A DNA stretch of 64,000 nucleotides from Paracnuella aquatica (GTDB lineage Bacteria; Bacteroidota; Bacteroidia; Chitinophagales; Chitinophagaceae): assembly GCF_003332885.2 (NCBI RefSeq), contig NZ_QOWJ01000005.1:204485-268484 (forward strand). Reading direction: 5' to 3'. Made by a program: the position numbers and the translations under genes. The notes beneath the pieces are model-generated. The model did not search any database, had not been told where the DNA came from, and saw nothing but the letters and a program-made list of their open reading frames with translations. The stretch's first letter is position 1. Every line of letters begins with the position of its first letter. Shown piece after piece: positions 37,001 through 45,871 of this stretch.

Positions 37001-39478
37001 CTGAAAGAATCGGCTGTTCCCAATGTGTATGTCACGGCCACGTTGTTCAAGCCCCACGAGGTTTCGGGCATACCATTAACTGTAGCGCATGGTTTTAAAA
37101 ATGTGCCGGTTAATGGTAAAGACCGACGGCTGGCTGTGAGCATCAATGCACCTAAATCATCCCGTTCCAAAACAAAGCAAACGGTGGTGGTAAAAGCTGC
37201 TCCGGGCAGCATGGTGTCGCTTGCGGCGGTGGACAATGGCGTGCTGCAGGTAAGCGGTTTTAAAACACCCGATCCTTACGATCATTATTACCAAAAAAGA
37301 GCATTGGGCGTAGCTGCGTACGACCTATATCCGCTTCTTTTTCCGGAGCTGCGTGCACGGCTCAGCAGCACCGGCGGCGATGGTAATATTAATATGGAAA
37401 AACGAGTGAACCCGATGCCTGCACGCCGGTTCAAGATCATGTCGTACTGGAGTGGTTTGCAAAAAGCCAATAGCAATGGCGAAGCCCGTTTCCAGTTTGA
37501 TGTGCCGCAGTTTAGCGGGCAAATCAGGCTGATGGCCGTTGCAGTAAAAGGTGGCCAGTTTGGCGCAGCCGAAAGCGCCACCACCATCGCCGATCCTGTT
37601 GTATTGAGCAGTGCCCTGCCGCGGTTTCTAAGCCCCGGCGATACCGTGCTGGTGCCCGTAACCGTTTCCAATACTACCGGCAAGGCTGCAAATGCTACTG
37701 CGGCGCTATCGGTGAGTGGGCCTGTGCAGATAGTGGGTGGCAACACGCAATCGATTTTGCTACAGCCTAGCGGCGAGGCACAAGTGCAGTTTAGGTTAGC
37801 GGCGGCAAACACCATCAATGTAGCAAAAGTAGCGGTGCAGGTAAAAGCTATGGGCGAAACATTTACTGAAGAAACAGAACTGTCCGTACGGCCGCCGTCA
37901 ACGCTGCAACAAATCACCGGCAGCGGATCGGTTGTGGGTGGCAACACGCAAAAGATAACGATGCCCGTAACCGATTTTTTGGCCGGCAGCACGCAGTACG
38001 AATTGGTAGTAAGCCGGTCACCGGTGGCGGAGCTTGCGGGCCAATTGCAGTACCTAGTGCAATACCCATACGGCTGCACGGAGCAAACCATTTCGGCTGC
38101 TTTTCCGCAGTTGTATTACGCCGATTTTTCGGAGTTGATACAAACCAACAATCAGCGCCGGGTAAACGCGACGGCTAATGTGTTGGAAGCAATCCGGAAA
38201 ATTAAAATGCGGCAATTGTACAATGGCGCATTAACGCTTTGGGATACGCAGGATGGCGTGGTTACGGGCGGCGGTGCACCCGAACATTGGTGGACCACAG
38301 CCTATGCCGCGCATTTTTTACTGGAAGCCCGCAAAGCCGGTTTTGATGTGGACAACAGCCTGCTGGAAACAATGTTGGGTTACCTCAGCGAACGGTTGAA
38401 AGCAAGGCAAACCATCACTTATTATTACAACCGCGACCAGAACCGAAAAATTGCGCCAAAGGAAGTGCCGTATAGCTTGTATGTGCTATCGCTGGCGGGC
38501 CGAATGCCGGTTTCTACCATGAACTATTACAAAGCCAACCCGCAAATGCTGGCGCTGGATGGGCGTTACCTTTTGTCTGCAGCTTACGCGGTGGGCGGCG
38601 ATAAAAAATCGTTTGCTGCGCTTTTGCCCAAATCGTTTAGTGGAGAGGAATCGGTGCAGCAAACCGGCGGCTCGCTGTACAGCGCCACCCGCGATGAAGG
38701 CCTTGCATTAAATGCATTGCTGCAAGTAGATCCGGGCAATGCGCAGGTGCCGCAAATGGCACGTAACCTAACGCAGCGTTTAAAAACAGAGCTTTACCTC
38801 AATACTCAGGAACGTGCTTTTGCTTTTTTAGCGTTGGGTAAAATAGCCCGCACGGCGGCGCGATCGACTGCAACAGCGGAGGTGCGCAGCGGCGGTAAAG
38901 TAGTGGCCAAAATTGACGGCGCCGACTGGCGGGGCGGGGGTGCTACCCTGCAAAACGGTGCAGTGGAAATTGGTGCCAAAGGTTCGGGAAGGCTGTACTA
39001 CTGGTGGCGTGCACAAGGCATCAGCGCCAGTGGTGCCTACAAGGAGGAAGATAATTTTATAAAAGTGCGCCGGCAATATTTCGACCGCAACGGGCGGCCG
39101 CTGTCCGGCAACACATTTACGCAAAACGACCTGGTAATTGTGGGCGTTAGCTTGGAAAAAGCGTACAATGGCACCATTGAAAACGTGGTGCTCACCGACC
39201 TGTTGCCTGCAGGTTTTGAAATAGAAAATCCACGCACCAAAGACATCCCGGGTATGGATTGGATCAAAGATGCTGCGGAGCCAACGGCAATGGATGTGCG
39301 GGACGACCGGATCCACTTTTTTGTGGATGCAACGCGGCCCAAACAAACCTATTATTATGCCGTGCGGGCCGTATCGCCGGGGCTGTTCAAGCAGGGGCCG
39401 GTGAGTGGTGAGGCGTTGTACGATGGTGCTAGTCACTCTTACCACGGCGCCGGTTTGGTGCAGGTGGTGCGGCGGTAG
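34058..39478 (+). CDS. Bacterial alpha-2-macroglobulin lipoprotein
   Basis: 1806 residues. A lipoprotein signal ends VFIISC (C20). The N-terminal MG/Ig-like domains contain the FxxRDIYRPGEKI signature (as YTPRDIYRPGEK, around residue 575). The thioester site PYGC1340TEQ is intact and followed by a six-hairpin thioester-domain region (YADFSELIQ ... GGGAPEHWWTTAYAAHFLLE). The C-terminus is receptor-binding-like. Such proteins trap proteases in the periplasm and, with PBP1C, protect the envelope. An open frame extends back to 33923, but ATG 34058 is the only start that gives a signal peptide. Confidence 0.93.
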   Translation: MRTKLFTPFFLLLTVFIISCNRSYVSLDSTNAKGEVAQLTNLRFRFSEPVMADSLLNEWDSTAYISFEPRIKGRFRWESRDELVFSPSEPLLPATAYKASIRDEVLRFSEYDRVKDADKISFYTAPLQLHEVQASWVLQSEGSQVAVPQLSLHFNYAVNGEEIKDKLAVKSNGTSVPFTLQTLAPSDVIVLRLNGMQPADRDMEVVVALRKGAKPVKGSTATTEDATASAFIPSPLTLKINNVTASHDGTEGVVRIRTSQQLVQANFKDLIRFEPAVAFTTEWDDFGLVLRSAQFDAEESYALTVAKGLRGTVGGVLREAYDGSVAFGALESTIRFSSAKAVYLSKRGSGNIEVRITNTPKVRLIISKIYENNLLNAERNGYYPQAGDDDEAEYVSMQENYIDPTAGDILFNKIIDTRTLPNSGNGKLLNLKDFEDRLPDVKGIYHVMVRSTEEYWISDSRFVSFSDLGLIAKQGGDKMLVFANSIKTAQSVEGVTINVYGANNQLLATGATNSDGVAEMPLPQKDFAGYRAAMVVAKTADDFNYLPFNNTAVNTSRFEVGGKRMNAAGLDAFVYTPRDIYRPGEKIDFAVVLRDREWKSPGTIPVKMKVLMPNGKELKSFRKNLNDEGAVEGSVDVSTAAITGSYLLEVYSATDVLLASKNFMVEEFVPDRIKVSAQLSQRSLKPGDATTLAINAVNFFGPPAANRAYETEIQVVQKKFAAKAFANYDFTLANQQSFFDKQLKEGNTDAAGNAAISFEVPALYRNTGLLEARFFTTVFDETGRPVSRHVAAPIYTQDVFHGIQDDGYSYYAQNAPVAFKLASVNASGVAVDAVAKVQVIKREYRTVLTKSGSYFRYDSRPEDKLMMDKEMNIGNATVFQFIPRSPGDYELRIYRPGAAAYVSKKFYSYGSWGADNSPFEVSTEGQIDISLDKETYSMGEKAKVLFKTPFSGRMLVTTERDGVQSYQYLSVSGRSASLEIDLKESAVPNVYVTATLFKPHEVSGIPLTVAHGFKNVPVNGKDRRLAVSINAPKSSRSKTKQTVVVKAAPGSMVSLAAVDNGVLQVSGFKTPDPYDHYYQKRALGVAAYDLYPLLFPELRARLSSTGGDGNINMEKRVNPMPARRFKIMSYWSGLQKANSNGEARFQFDVPQFSGQIRLMAVAVKGGQFGAAESATTIADPVVLSSALPRFLSPGDTVLVPVTVSNTTGKAANATAALSVSGPVQIVGGNTQSILLQPSGEAQVQFRLAAANTINVAKVAVQVKAMGETFTEETELSVRPPSTLQQITGSGSVVGGNTQKITMPVTDFLAGSTQYELVVSRSPVAELAGQLQYLVQYPYGCTEQTISAAFPQLYYADFSELIQTNNQRRVNATANVLEAIRKIKMRQLYNGALTLWDTQDGVVTGGGAPEHWWTTAYAAHFLLEARKAGFDVDNSLLETMLGYLSERLKARQTITYYYNRDQNRKIAPKEVPYSLYVLSLAGRMPVSTMNYYKANPQMLALDGRYLLSAAYAVGGDKKSFAALLPKSFSGEESVQQTGGSLYSATRDEGLALNALLQVDPGNAQVPQMARNLTQRLKTELYLNTQERAFAFLALGKIARTAARSTATAEVRSGGKVVAKIDGADWRGGGATLQNGAVEIGAKGSGRLYYWWRAQGISASGAYKEEDNFIKVRRQYFDRNGRPLSGNTFTQNDLVIVGVSLEKAYNGTIENVVLTDLLPAGFEIENPRTKDIPGMDWIKDAAEPTAMDVRDDRIHFFVDATRPKQTYYYAVRAVSPGLFKQGPVSGEALYDGASHSYHGAGLVQVVRR

Positions 39479-39530
39479 GAAACGTTGGTAAAAGTTTATG
39501 GAGTTGGATTTTAGTTTGGTGGGTTCACGA

Positions 39531-39584
39531 GTTCACGGGTTCACGAGTCGGTTTAAGAACCTGTGAACTGGTGAACCCGTGAAC
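39531..39584. repeat. Intergenic inverted repeat of GTTCACGG words
   Basis: GTTCACGGGTTCAC (39531-39544) is complemented exactly at 39571-39584 in the gap between the convergent alpha-2-macroglobulin and rhomboid genes; it may also serve as a transcription barrier. Confidence 0.7.
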
Positions 39585-39602
39585 TTCAGAAACTGAACTC
39601 TT

Positions 39603-40373
39603 CTACCGGTAATACTCCTGCCGGTCGGTTACAATGACGCGTTGTTTTTTTACAAAACGGCGCACCAGCAGCAAGCCGGCAATAAAGCCACCGATGTGGG
39701 CTGCATAAGCTACGCCCCCTGCTGCTTCATCGCCGCCCAGTGCGCCCAGCCCGTTGATGATTTGAAACACGAACCAAATGCCTACGGAAAGAAATGCAGG
39801 AACTGTGACGATGGTGAACAACATCCACACATGCACGCCGCGCCGCGGAAACAGGAGCATATAACCGGCAAGCACACCCGAAATAGCACCTGATGCACCA
39901 AGGCTGGGTATGAGCGGGTTGTGGCCCAGGAATGCAGTAGTAAACACATGCGCCAGCCCCGCCAGCACGCCACACAGCAGGTAAAAGAGGAGGTAGTTGC
40001 GGTGGCCCATTACATTTTCGAGGTTGTCGCCAAAAATCCAGAGATACATCATATTGCCCGCCAGGTGGGCCACGCCGCCGTGCATGAACATGGAGGTAAA
40101 AAGCGTTAGGTAAACCGGTACCGGCGTGTATTGCAATCCGGGCATTTCGAGCTGCTGGCCGGTGTAAGGATCGGTGAATATTTTAGAATCGGTGACGATG
40201 TCGGTGCCGGTAAGGATTTCGCCGGGCACGGTGGAGAATGCATAGGTAAAGCCGATGTTGCGGCCAAGCTCCTGCCAGTACACAAACACCAGGATGTTGA
40301 GTGCCAGTAATGTGTAGTTGACAAAGGGAGTGAGGCGGCGGTCGCGGTTGTCATCGCCAATGGGTATGAGCAT
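39603..40373 (-). CDS. Rhomboid family intramembrane serine protease
   Basis: 256 residues with six or more hydrophobic helices. The catalytic dyad is present: nucleophile S161 in GASGAISG and H226 in AAHIGGF, with the supporting HGGVAHLAGNMMYLWIFG motif before them. It cleaves transmembrane segments within the cytoplasmic membrane; substrates are unknown. The start MLIPIGDDNRDR is family-typical, and no operon partner is evident. Confidence 0.93.
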   Translation of the reverse strand: MLIPIGDDNRDRRLTPFVNYTLLALNILVFVYWQELGRNIGFTYAFSTVPGEILTGTDIVTDSKIFTDPYTGQQLEMPGLQYTPVPVYLTLFTSMFMHGGVAHLAGNMMYLWIFGDNLENVMGHRNYLLFYLLCGVLAGLAHVFTTAFLGHNPLIPSLGASGAISGVLAGYMLLFPRRGVHVWMLFTIVTVPAFLSVGIWFVFQIINGLGALGGDEAAGGVAYAAHIGGFIAGLLLVRRFVKKQRVIVTDRQEYYR

Positions 40374-40514
40374 GAACCAGTGATTTGTATGATTGGGAAT
40401 GAAGGGCAGGAGGCGGCATTACAGGCAGCACCCAGCCGGTGTAGAGATTACAAATATCTTTCCAAGGGTTTTGGGGTTTAATGCGCAGGAGAGGCTGTTT
40501 GCTGCGCAATGAGC

Positions 40515-40571
40515 AGAACGTAGAAGTGTGCGACGCAACAGCAGCCCAATAGCAATACAAAAGTTGGTTAC
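40515..40571 (+). repeat. Dispersed repeat with core GTGCGACGCAAC, copy B
   Basis: About 57 bases matching copy C at 53551-53607: both start AGAACGTA, share GTGCGACGCAAC, then GCAGC, CAATA and end GTTGGTTAC. Confidence 0.6.
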
Positions 40572-40729
40572 CAAATAAAGATTCCATCTTTTGAAATGAT
40601 GGCATCTCTTAAAACTTGTTCCCGTTTGCATGGATACCCGAGCCTGCGAACGGCACATAACCTGCAATGCCGCAAATGCGAACAAACAGGAATCATTAAA
40701 ATCATCACTCATCACACAGATCACCGGTC

Positions 40730-40757
40730 AAAAAAAAGTCCCGCCGGGTGGCAGGAC
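40730..40757 (-). terminator. Rho-independent terminator of the RRM protein gene
   Basis: On the minus strand, GTCCTGCC / GGCGGGAC forms an eight-pair stem (one G-T pair) followed by seven T. Confidence 0.85.
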
Positions 40758-40786
40758 TGAATGCGTTTGTAGGTGTATGGTCTGGT

Positions 40787-41212
40787 TTAGTAGCCGCCGC
40801 CGTAGCCGCCGCCACCTTTTTTGAAACCGCCGCCTCCGGAGCCGCCGCCACGGTTAAAACCGCCACCGCCGCCGCCGCGGTTGAACCCGCCGCCGCCACC
40901 GCCGCGATTAAAGCCGCCGCCACCGCCGCCGCCGAAGTTCTTTTTGAAGCCACCACCGCCGGCACCACCTTCTTTGGGCCGAGATTCGTTTACCACCAGG
41001 TTGCGGCCGTCTACTTCGGCACCGTTCAGATCGTTAATGGCTGCCTGCGCCTGCTCGTCATTGGCCATTTCCACAAAACCAAAGCCTTTGCTGCGGTTGG
41101 TGAATTTGTCCATAACGATTTTTGCAGATGATACTTCACCATAAGGGGTGAACAGGCCGGCTAAGTCCTGATCTTTCAGGTTCCAGCTAAGGTTTCCAAC
41201 GTAAATGTTCAT
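40787..41212 (-). CDS. RRM-domain RNA-binding protein with glycine-rich tail
   Basis: 141 residues. One RNA recognition motif occupies about 1-80 with RNP2 (NIYVGNL) and RNP1 (KGFGFVEM). The tail from about 88 is RGG/FGG-like, with repeated GGGGGGFNRGG units. This architecture matches cyanobacterial and Bacteroidota cold-inducible Rbp proteins, thought to act as RNA chaperones. The glycine tail is encoded by a GC-rich tandem repeat, so its length may vary between strains. Single gene with its own terminator. Confidence 0.9.
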   Translation of the reverse strand: MNIYVGNLSWNLKDQDLAGLFTPYGEVSSAKIVMDKFTNRSKGFGFVEMANDEQAQAAINDLNGAEVDGRNLVVNESRPKEGGAGGGGFKKNFGGGGGGGFNRGGGGGGFNRGGGGGGFNRGGGSGGGGFKKGGGGYGGGY

Positions 41213-41472
41213 TGTGAGATAGGTTTAAAAATGGTTGCCAACAGTGCGCCCCGAACAATGAACATTTGGAAACGTTCAATGAAACATGGAAACAAAAGAA
41301 CACTGGTGCCTTACGAATATAAAAGTTTTCTCTTGAATTAATGAATAATTCAAATGGAACAAAATTTTTTTCGAAAGGTGCAATTTGGGCTGTTTGCAGG
41401 CCCCGTTTGCCGGTATAAATGCAAAAAGCCTGCACCCCGGTGCAGGCTTTTGTATGCAGTGTAAACAAATGC
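41213..41472. other. 260-bp intergenic region upstream of the RRM gene
   Basis: Holds the 5' leader of the RRM gene, which is long and AT-rich as expected for cold-regulated mRNAs, and the rplI terminator. No gene seen. Confidence 0.45.
41423..41451 (-). terminator. Terminator of the rpsF-rpsR-rplI operon
   Basis: Perfect stem AGCCTGCACC / GGTGCAGGCT with a two-base loop, flanked by T on either strand; 22 bases past the rplI stop. Confidence 0.9.
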
Positions 41473-41919
41473 TTATTCGGCTACCACTTCAAAGTCAACT
41501 TCGGCAGTGTTGCCGTTGCCAAAATCTACGGTGGCTTTATAAGCACCCAGCTCTTTTACTTCATCGGGAAGGCTGATTTTGCGGCGGTCGATCTCGTAAC
41601 CTTTCTGGTCGCGGATGGCACGGCTGATTTGCAGTGCGGTAACGCTACCAAAGATTTTGCCGCTAGTGCCGGTCTTGGCGCCCACTTTCACGGGAGCTTC
41701 CTGCAGTTTGGCAATTACGCTGTTGATCTGTGCCAGCATTGCAGCTTCTTTCTTAGCGGCCACTTTCAGGCGCTCTTCCAGTTGCTTGCGGTTGGAGGGA
41801 GAAGCCTCAACAGCAAAACCTTGCGGGATCAGGAAGTTACGGGCATAGCCGTTTTTTACCTTTACCAGTTCGTTTTTGCCGCCCAGGTTATCTACGTCTT
41901 TGATCAGGATAATATCCAT
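41473..41919 (-). CDS. rplI: 50S ribosomal protein L9
   Basis: 148 residues, normal length. The N-terminal domain MDIILIKDVDNLGGKNELV, the loop GYARNFLIPQGFA and a long central helix are diagnostic. The frame has an earlier ATG at 41937, but family alignment favours 41919. It is the last gene of the rpsF-rpsR-rplI operon. Confidence 0.95.
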   Translation of the reverse strand: MDIILIKDVDNLGGKNELVKVKNGYARNFLIPQGFAVEASPSNRKQLEERLKVAAKKEAAMLAQINSVIAKLQEAPVKVGAKTGTSGKIFGSVTALQISRAIRDQKGYEIDRRKISLPDEVKELGAYKATVDFGNGNTAEVDFEVVAE

Positions 41920-41995
41920 GTTGTTTTGTTTTACCAATAGCTGTTAGGGCTACTGTCATCACCCACCTATTTGCAGGTGAATTAGGTTAAAGATT

Positions 41996-42262
41996 CTATT
42001 TCAGCAGGTCGGTCACATAAGGCAACAGTGCCATCTGGCGTGCCTTTTTGATGGCCTCACCTACCAGGCGCTGATACTTCAGCGAGTTGCCGGTAATGCG
42101 GCGGGGCAGCATTTTGCCTTGCTCGTTCAAAAATTTTTTCAGGAACTCTACATCTTTATAATCGATGTATTTGATTCCGTACTTTTTGAAACGGCAGAAT
42201 TTTTTAGGGCGCTTTTCCTGCTTGATCGCTGTCAGGTACTTGATCTCATTAGGTCTAGCCAT
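41996..42262 (-). CDS. rpsR: 30S ribosomal protein S18
   Basis: 88 residues with the S18 core ([47 protein letters not shown]). Its start overlaps the end of rpsF by 8 bases, implying coupled translation. S18 and S6 bind each other on the platform of the small subunit. Confidence 0.96.
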   Translation of the reverse strand: MARPNEIKYLTAIKQEKRPKKFCRFKKYGIKYIDYKDVEFLKKFLNEQGKMLPRRITGNSLKYQRLVGEAIKKARQMALLPYVTDLLK

Positions 42263-42620
42263 TGTTTACCTCCGCTGCTTTTTCGGTTCCGGTAGGTACG
42301 CCACTTCTTTTCTTTTGGTTGTACTCGACGGCGTATTTATCGAGACGTGTTACCATGTGACGGAGTACGGACTCGTCACGCAGAAGCTGGATTTTCAGCT
42401 TCTCATTGAAGTCGGATGGCGCAGTAAATTCCGCAACCCAGTACAAACCAGTGGTTTTTTTCTGGATTGGGTACGCCAGTGATTTCAGTCCCCAAGGATT
42501 TTCAGCAACGATCTGGCCGCCATTGTCGGTAACCAGAGTTGTGAATTTTTTCTGAGCGGCTTTGAACTCATCGTCGCTCAGAACAGGGGTAAAAATCACC
42601 ATCAATTCGTAATTGTTCAT
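42255..42620 (-). CDS. rpsF: 30S ribosomal protein S6
   Basis: 121 residues. [34 protein letters not shown] and [12 protein letters not shown] identify S6. It is first in the operon with rpsR and rplI. The basic and glycine-containing tail is slightly longer than in E. coli before modification. Confidence 0.96.
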   Translation of the reverse strand: MNNYELMVIFTPVLSDDEFKAAQKKFTTLVTDNGGQIVAENPWGLKSLAYPIQKKTTGLYWVAEFTAPSDFNEKLKIQLLRDESVLRHMVTRLDKYAVEYNQKKRSGVPTGTEKAAEVNNG

Positions 42621-42672
42621 GATCCCTGTTTAAGGTTTAAAAATTAAAGAGGCGCAAAGGTAGGGAAAAGTT

Positions 42673-42978
42673 GGTAGAGTCGGAAGTCCGAGGTCGGCAG
42701 TCGGAAGACGGGAAAGACAGGAGTGACGGAAAAGAACGTAAAGAAGAGCAGAAATTAGTGGTGATTTCAGTTTAAAGCGTTGCGGAATCCAAAATGAAAA
42801 AGTGATTTTTGAAAAATGCTGAAGAGTTTATTTAACAAGAAATACTATAAGCTGAGGTTGAAAACCAAAGGTTTTACAAGGTCAAACGGAAACGCGGATT
42901 AGAAAATCAAGACACACCTTCATCTTTGTATTCTGCCTTTTGTCTTTCGACTTCCGACCTCGGACTTCCGACTCTACC
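42673..42978. repeat. Long-range intergenic inverted repeat, 25-bp perfect arms
   Basis: The arm begins GGTAGAGTCGGAAGTCCGAG (42673-42697) and is exactly complemented at 42954-42978, with a 256-base interior. Pairing continues imperfectly inward through (C/A)AGTCG(G/A)AAGAC. It fills the 375-bp gap between rpsF and recJ; no gene lies inside. Confidence 0.8.
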
Positions 42979-42995
42979 GTCTTTGCCGTTTCCCG

Positions 42996-44699
42996 CTACT
43001 CACTTTCCCGCACGTCCATCACTTTCAGCTGCAGGCTGCGTTCGCCGTTCCATTCGTTCACGTCAATTTTAAATACCAGATCGAAGGGCTTGCCCGATTG
43101 CACCACCGGCCATTTTTCGGCCATGCCAAAGCCGATGCCAGTAATGGAAGTTCCATTTTGGCGGACCACAAAGCGGAGGTGGGCTTCTTTAACTACTTTA
43201 CTATAGCCCGAGTTGGTGACGCGGCGGGCTACAAATGTGGGGTTCATATTGCCAGGGCCAAAGGGTTCCATCTGGCGGAGGATGTCGTAAAAAGGCCAGC
43301 GGATGTCTTTGAATTCGATTTCGGCATCCACTACAATTTCGGGTACCAGCAGTTCGGGGTGGATGGATGCTTCCACCACTTCTTCAAAGCGTTGGCAAAA
43401 AGCGTCCACATTGTCGGCATTCAGCGTCATGCCGGCGGCATAAAAATGGCCGCCATAGCCCAGCAGCAAGTCTTTACACTGATGGATCGCTTCGTACACA
43501 TTAAAGCCTGCCACGCTACGTGCCGAGCCGGCTACGTATTCGCCGGATTGGGTTAGAATAATCGTCGGGCGGTAATAATGATCAATAAGCCGGGATGCCA
43601 CGATGCCCACCACGCCTTTATGCCAGTGCGGCTGGTACAAAACGGTGCTTTTGCGTTTTGCCAATACCTCGTCGTTTTGAATCAATGCCAAAGCTTCTTC
43701 GGTAATGTTGGTGTCCGCTTCGCGGCGGTCCTTGTTGTCGGTGTGGAGTTGTTCGGCCCAGGTTGTAGCTTCTTCCAGGCTGGTAGCAACAAACATTTGC
43801 ACGGCCTTTCGGGCATCGTCCATGCGGCCGGCGGCATTTACCCGGGGCGCAATAATAAACACCAGGTTGTTGATGCCGAATTCGCCTTTGAATTCGCCCA
43901 GTATTGAAAGTGCCTTGATGCCGAAGTTGGGTGATTCGTTGGCTTTTTTCAATCCAAAGTGCGCCAGTATCCTGTTCTCGCCGGTAATGGGCACAATGTC
44001 AGCAGCAATGGCGGTAACCACCAGGTCGAGGTATTCAAAAACTTCGGAGTCGGGGAGACGCAGCTGTTGCGCCAATGCCGTCATCAATTTAAACCCAACG
44101 CCACAGCCACACAGCTCTTTATAAGGATAGCGGCAGCCGTGCTGTTTTGGATTTAAAATGGCCACAGCCGGTGGCAATTCTTCATCGGGCAGGTGGTGGT
44201 CGCAAACGATAAAATCGATGCCTGCGGATGCTGCGTATTTAATAAGGTCCACCGACTTGATGCCGCAGTCGAGTGATATAATTAAGGTATAGCCGTTTTC
44301 CTTTGCAAAATCAATCCCGGCACGGCTTACGCCGTATCCCTCGCGATAGCGGTGGGGAATATAAAACTCGGTAGGGGCGTGCAGCTTTTTTAAAAACTGG
44401 AACATGCAGGCCACCGCGGTGGTACCGTCTACATCGTAGTCGCCAAACACCAGTATTTTTTCGCCCGACCCAAAAGCCCGCAAAATGCGGTCAACTGCCT
44501 TGTCCATGTCCTTCATCAGGAACGGATCGTGCAGGCCTGAAAGCTCGGGACGGAAAAAGCTGCGGGCCCCATCAAATGTTTCTACGCCACGCTGCACCAA
44601 TATGTCGCACAACACGGGGTGTATGCGCAGCTCCTGCTGCAAGGCTAATTTTTTAGCCTCCTCTGCCTGTTGTATGCGCCATCTTTTCTCTTTCAACAT
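42996..44699 (-). CDS. recJ: Single-stranded-DNA-specific exonuclease RecJ
   Basis: 567 residues. DHH-family motifs are intact: D87-Y-D-V-D-G-T (motif I), LDCGIK, CDHHLP (motif III), and the DHHA1 motif GYGGHFYAAGMTL. It degrades 5' single strands in recombination and mismatch or base-excision repair. It lies 14 bases from the polyprenyl synthase gene upstream on the same strand, so the two are likely one transcript. Confidence 0.95.
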   Translation of the reverse strand: MLKEKRWRIQQAEEAKKLALQQELRIHPVLCDILVQRGVETFDGARSFFRPELSGLHDPFLMKDMDKAVDRILRAFGSGEKILVFGDYDVDGTTAVACMFQFLKKLHAPTEFYIPHRYREGYGVSRAGIDFAKENGYTLIISLDCGIKSVDLIKYAASAGIDFIVCDHHLPDEELPPAVAILNPKQHGCRYPYKELCGCGVGFKLMTALAQQLRLPDSEVFEYLDLVVTAIAADIVPITGENRILAHFGLKKANESPNFGIKALSILGEFKGEFGINNLVFIIAPRVNAAGRMDDARKAVQMFVATSLEEATTWAEQLHTDNKDRREADTNITEEALALIQNDEVLAKRKSTVLYQPHWHKGVVGIVASRLIDHYYRPTIILTQSGEYVAGSARSVAGFNVYEAIHQCKDLLLGYGGHFYAAGMTLNADNVDAFCQRFEEVVEASIHPELLVPEIVVDAEIEFKDIRWPFYDILRQMEPFGPGNMNPTFVARRVTNSGYSKVVKEAHLRFVVRQNGTSITGIGFGMAEKWPVVQSGKPFDLVFKIDVNEWNGERSLQLKVMDVRESE

Positions 44700-44713
44700 C
44701 TTGTGTGGGTAGG

Positions 44714-45676
44714 TCAGTATTTACGGTCGGATATAAAACGAACCAGGTCTTCAAAACCATCCCGCACTTCGGAAGGCGGAAAATGGTGCAAAATATTCAG
44801 GGCGTCCCTTTTATACCCTTCCATTTTTTCGATGGTATAATCAATGCCGCCGCTTTTGGTTACAATGTCAATTACCTTATCAACGCTTTTCTTCCGGGTA
44901 TTCTCGTTTTTAATAATATAGATCAGTTCCTTGCGGGTTTTTTTATCTACATTATTTAAGGTATAAATCAACGGCAGTGTTAGTTTTTTTTCTTTAATAT
45001 CATTGCCGGTGGGCTTGCCAATGTTTTGCGCTGTATAATCAAAAAGATCGTCTTTTATTTGAAATGCCATACCTACGGCTTCGCCAAAGGTCCGCATTCT
45101 TTCCGCCACTTCATCATCTCCGGTAGTGCTCCAGGCACCGGCAGCACATGCTGCCGCCAAAAGCGATGCAGTTTTGTTGCGAATGATTTCAAAATATACG
45201 GATTCTTCCAGGTTTAGTGTGCGGCTTTTTTCCATTTGCAACAGCTCACCTTCGCTCATGCGGCGCACCGCCTCGGAAAGCAGCTGCAAAATGCGGAAGT
45301 CGTTGTTATCCAATGAAAGCAGCAGGCCTTTTGCCAAAAGGTAATCGCCCACAAGCACCGACACTTTATTTTTCCAAAGCGCATATACTGAGAAAAAACC
45401 TCTACGTTCAGCCGCGTCATCCACCACATCATCGTGTACCAATGTGGCGGTGTGTAACAATTCAACCAATGAGGCAGCGCGGTAAGTAGATTCGTTGATG
45501 GTGCCGCACAGTTTGGCGGTGAGAAAAACAAACATGGGCCGGAGCTGCTTTCCCTTGCGTTTTACAATGTATCGCATCACCCGGTCGAGCAGCGGAACAT
45601 CACTATTGACGGCCTCTTTGAATTTTTTTTCGAAGGTTTTAAGCTCTTGTTCTATTAAGGTAACAGGTATCTGCAT
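44714..45676 (-). CDS. Polyprenyl diphosphate synthase (octaprenyl/solanesyl type)
   Basis: 320 residues, all-helical trans-prenyltransferase. The first aspartate-rich motif is D82DVVDD87 and the second is QIKDDLFDY; KGKQLRP and the GEMLQ-equivalent GELLQ are also seen. It builds the side chain of menaquinone, in keeping with the futalosine-pathway genes at 60 kb. An earlier in-frame start at 45700 adds eight residues not typical of the family, so ATG 45676 is preferred. It overlaps no neighbour and is divergent from the OmpA gene. Confidence 0.9.
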   Translation of the reverse strand: MQIPVTLIEQELKTFEKKFKEAVNSDVPLLDRVMRYIVKRKGKQLRPMFVFLTAKLCGTINESTYRAASLVELLHTATLVHDDVVDDAAERRGFFSVYALWKNKVSVLVGDYLLAKGLLLSLDNNDFRILQLLSEAVRRMSEGELLQMEKSRTLNLEESVYFEIIRNKTASLLAAACAAGAWSTTGDDEVAERMRTFGEAVGMAFQIKDDLFDYTAQNIGKPTGNDIKEKKLTLPLIYTLNNVDKKTRKELIYIIKNENTRKKSVDKVIDIVTKSGGIDYTIEKMEGYKRDALNILHHFPPSEVRDGFEDLVRFISDRKY

Positions 45677-45799
45677 TCGTAAAATGCCCGAAAGGTACAA
45701 AGGAGGCTACAATTTGCAACATGTGGTATAAGAATTGCACCCCGGCAATTGGCAGGGATGGATATTATGCCAGGCAGTTGCTTCAAATAATTTAAAAGT

Positions 45800-45829
45800 T
45801 TGGTAATTGTATGTCAATATTTATTTTTG
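45800..45829 (+). promoter_or_regulatory. Bacteroidetes consensus promoter of the OmpA-family gene
   Basis: TTG (45800-45802), exactly 19 bases, then TATTTTTG (45822-45829), a full match to TTG-N19-TAnnTTTG. The transcript would start about 35 bases before the ATG at 45872. Confidence 0.75.
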
Positions 45830-45871
45830 CCGCAGATTAGGACATTGTTTTTTCCAACTCAATTAAAAATT

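Larger units (their letters stand above)
40374..40786. other. 413-bp intergenic region with a dispersed repeat and a terminator
   Basis: No gene is supportable. It contains copy B of the GTGCGACGCAAC repeat (40515-40571) and, at its right end, the terminator of the RRM gene. Confidence 0.6.

Noticed and set aside
37288-38091. 267-codon minus-strand frame inside the alpha-2-macroglobulin gene
   Set aside because: Antisense to conserved MG and thioester domains; long only because of codon composition.
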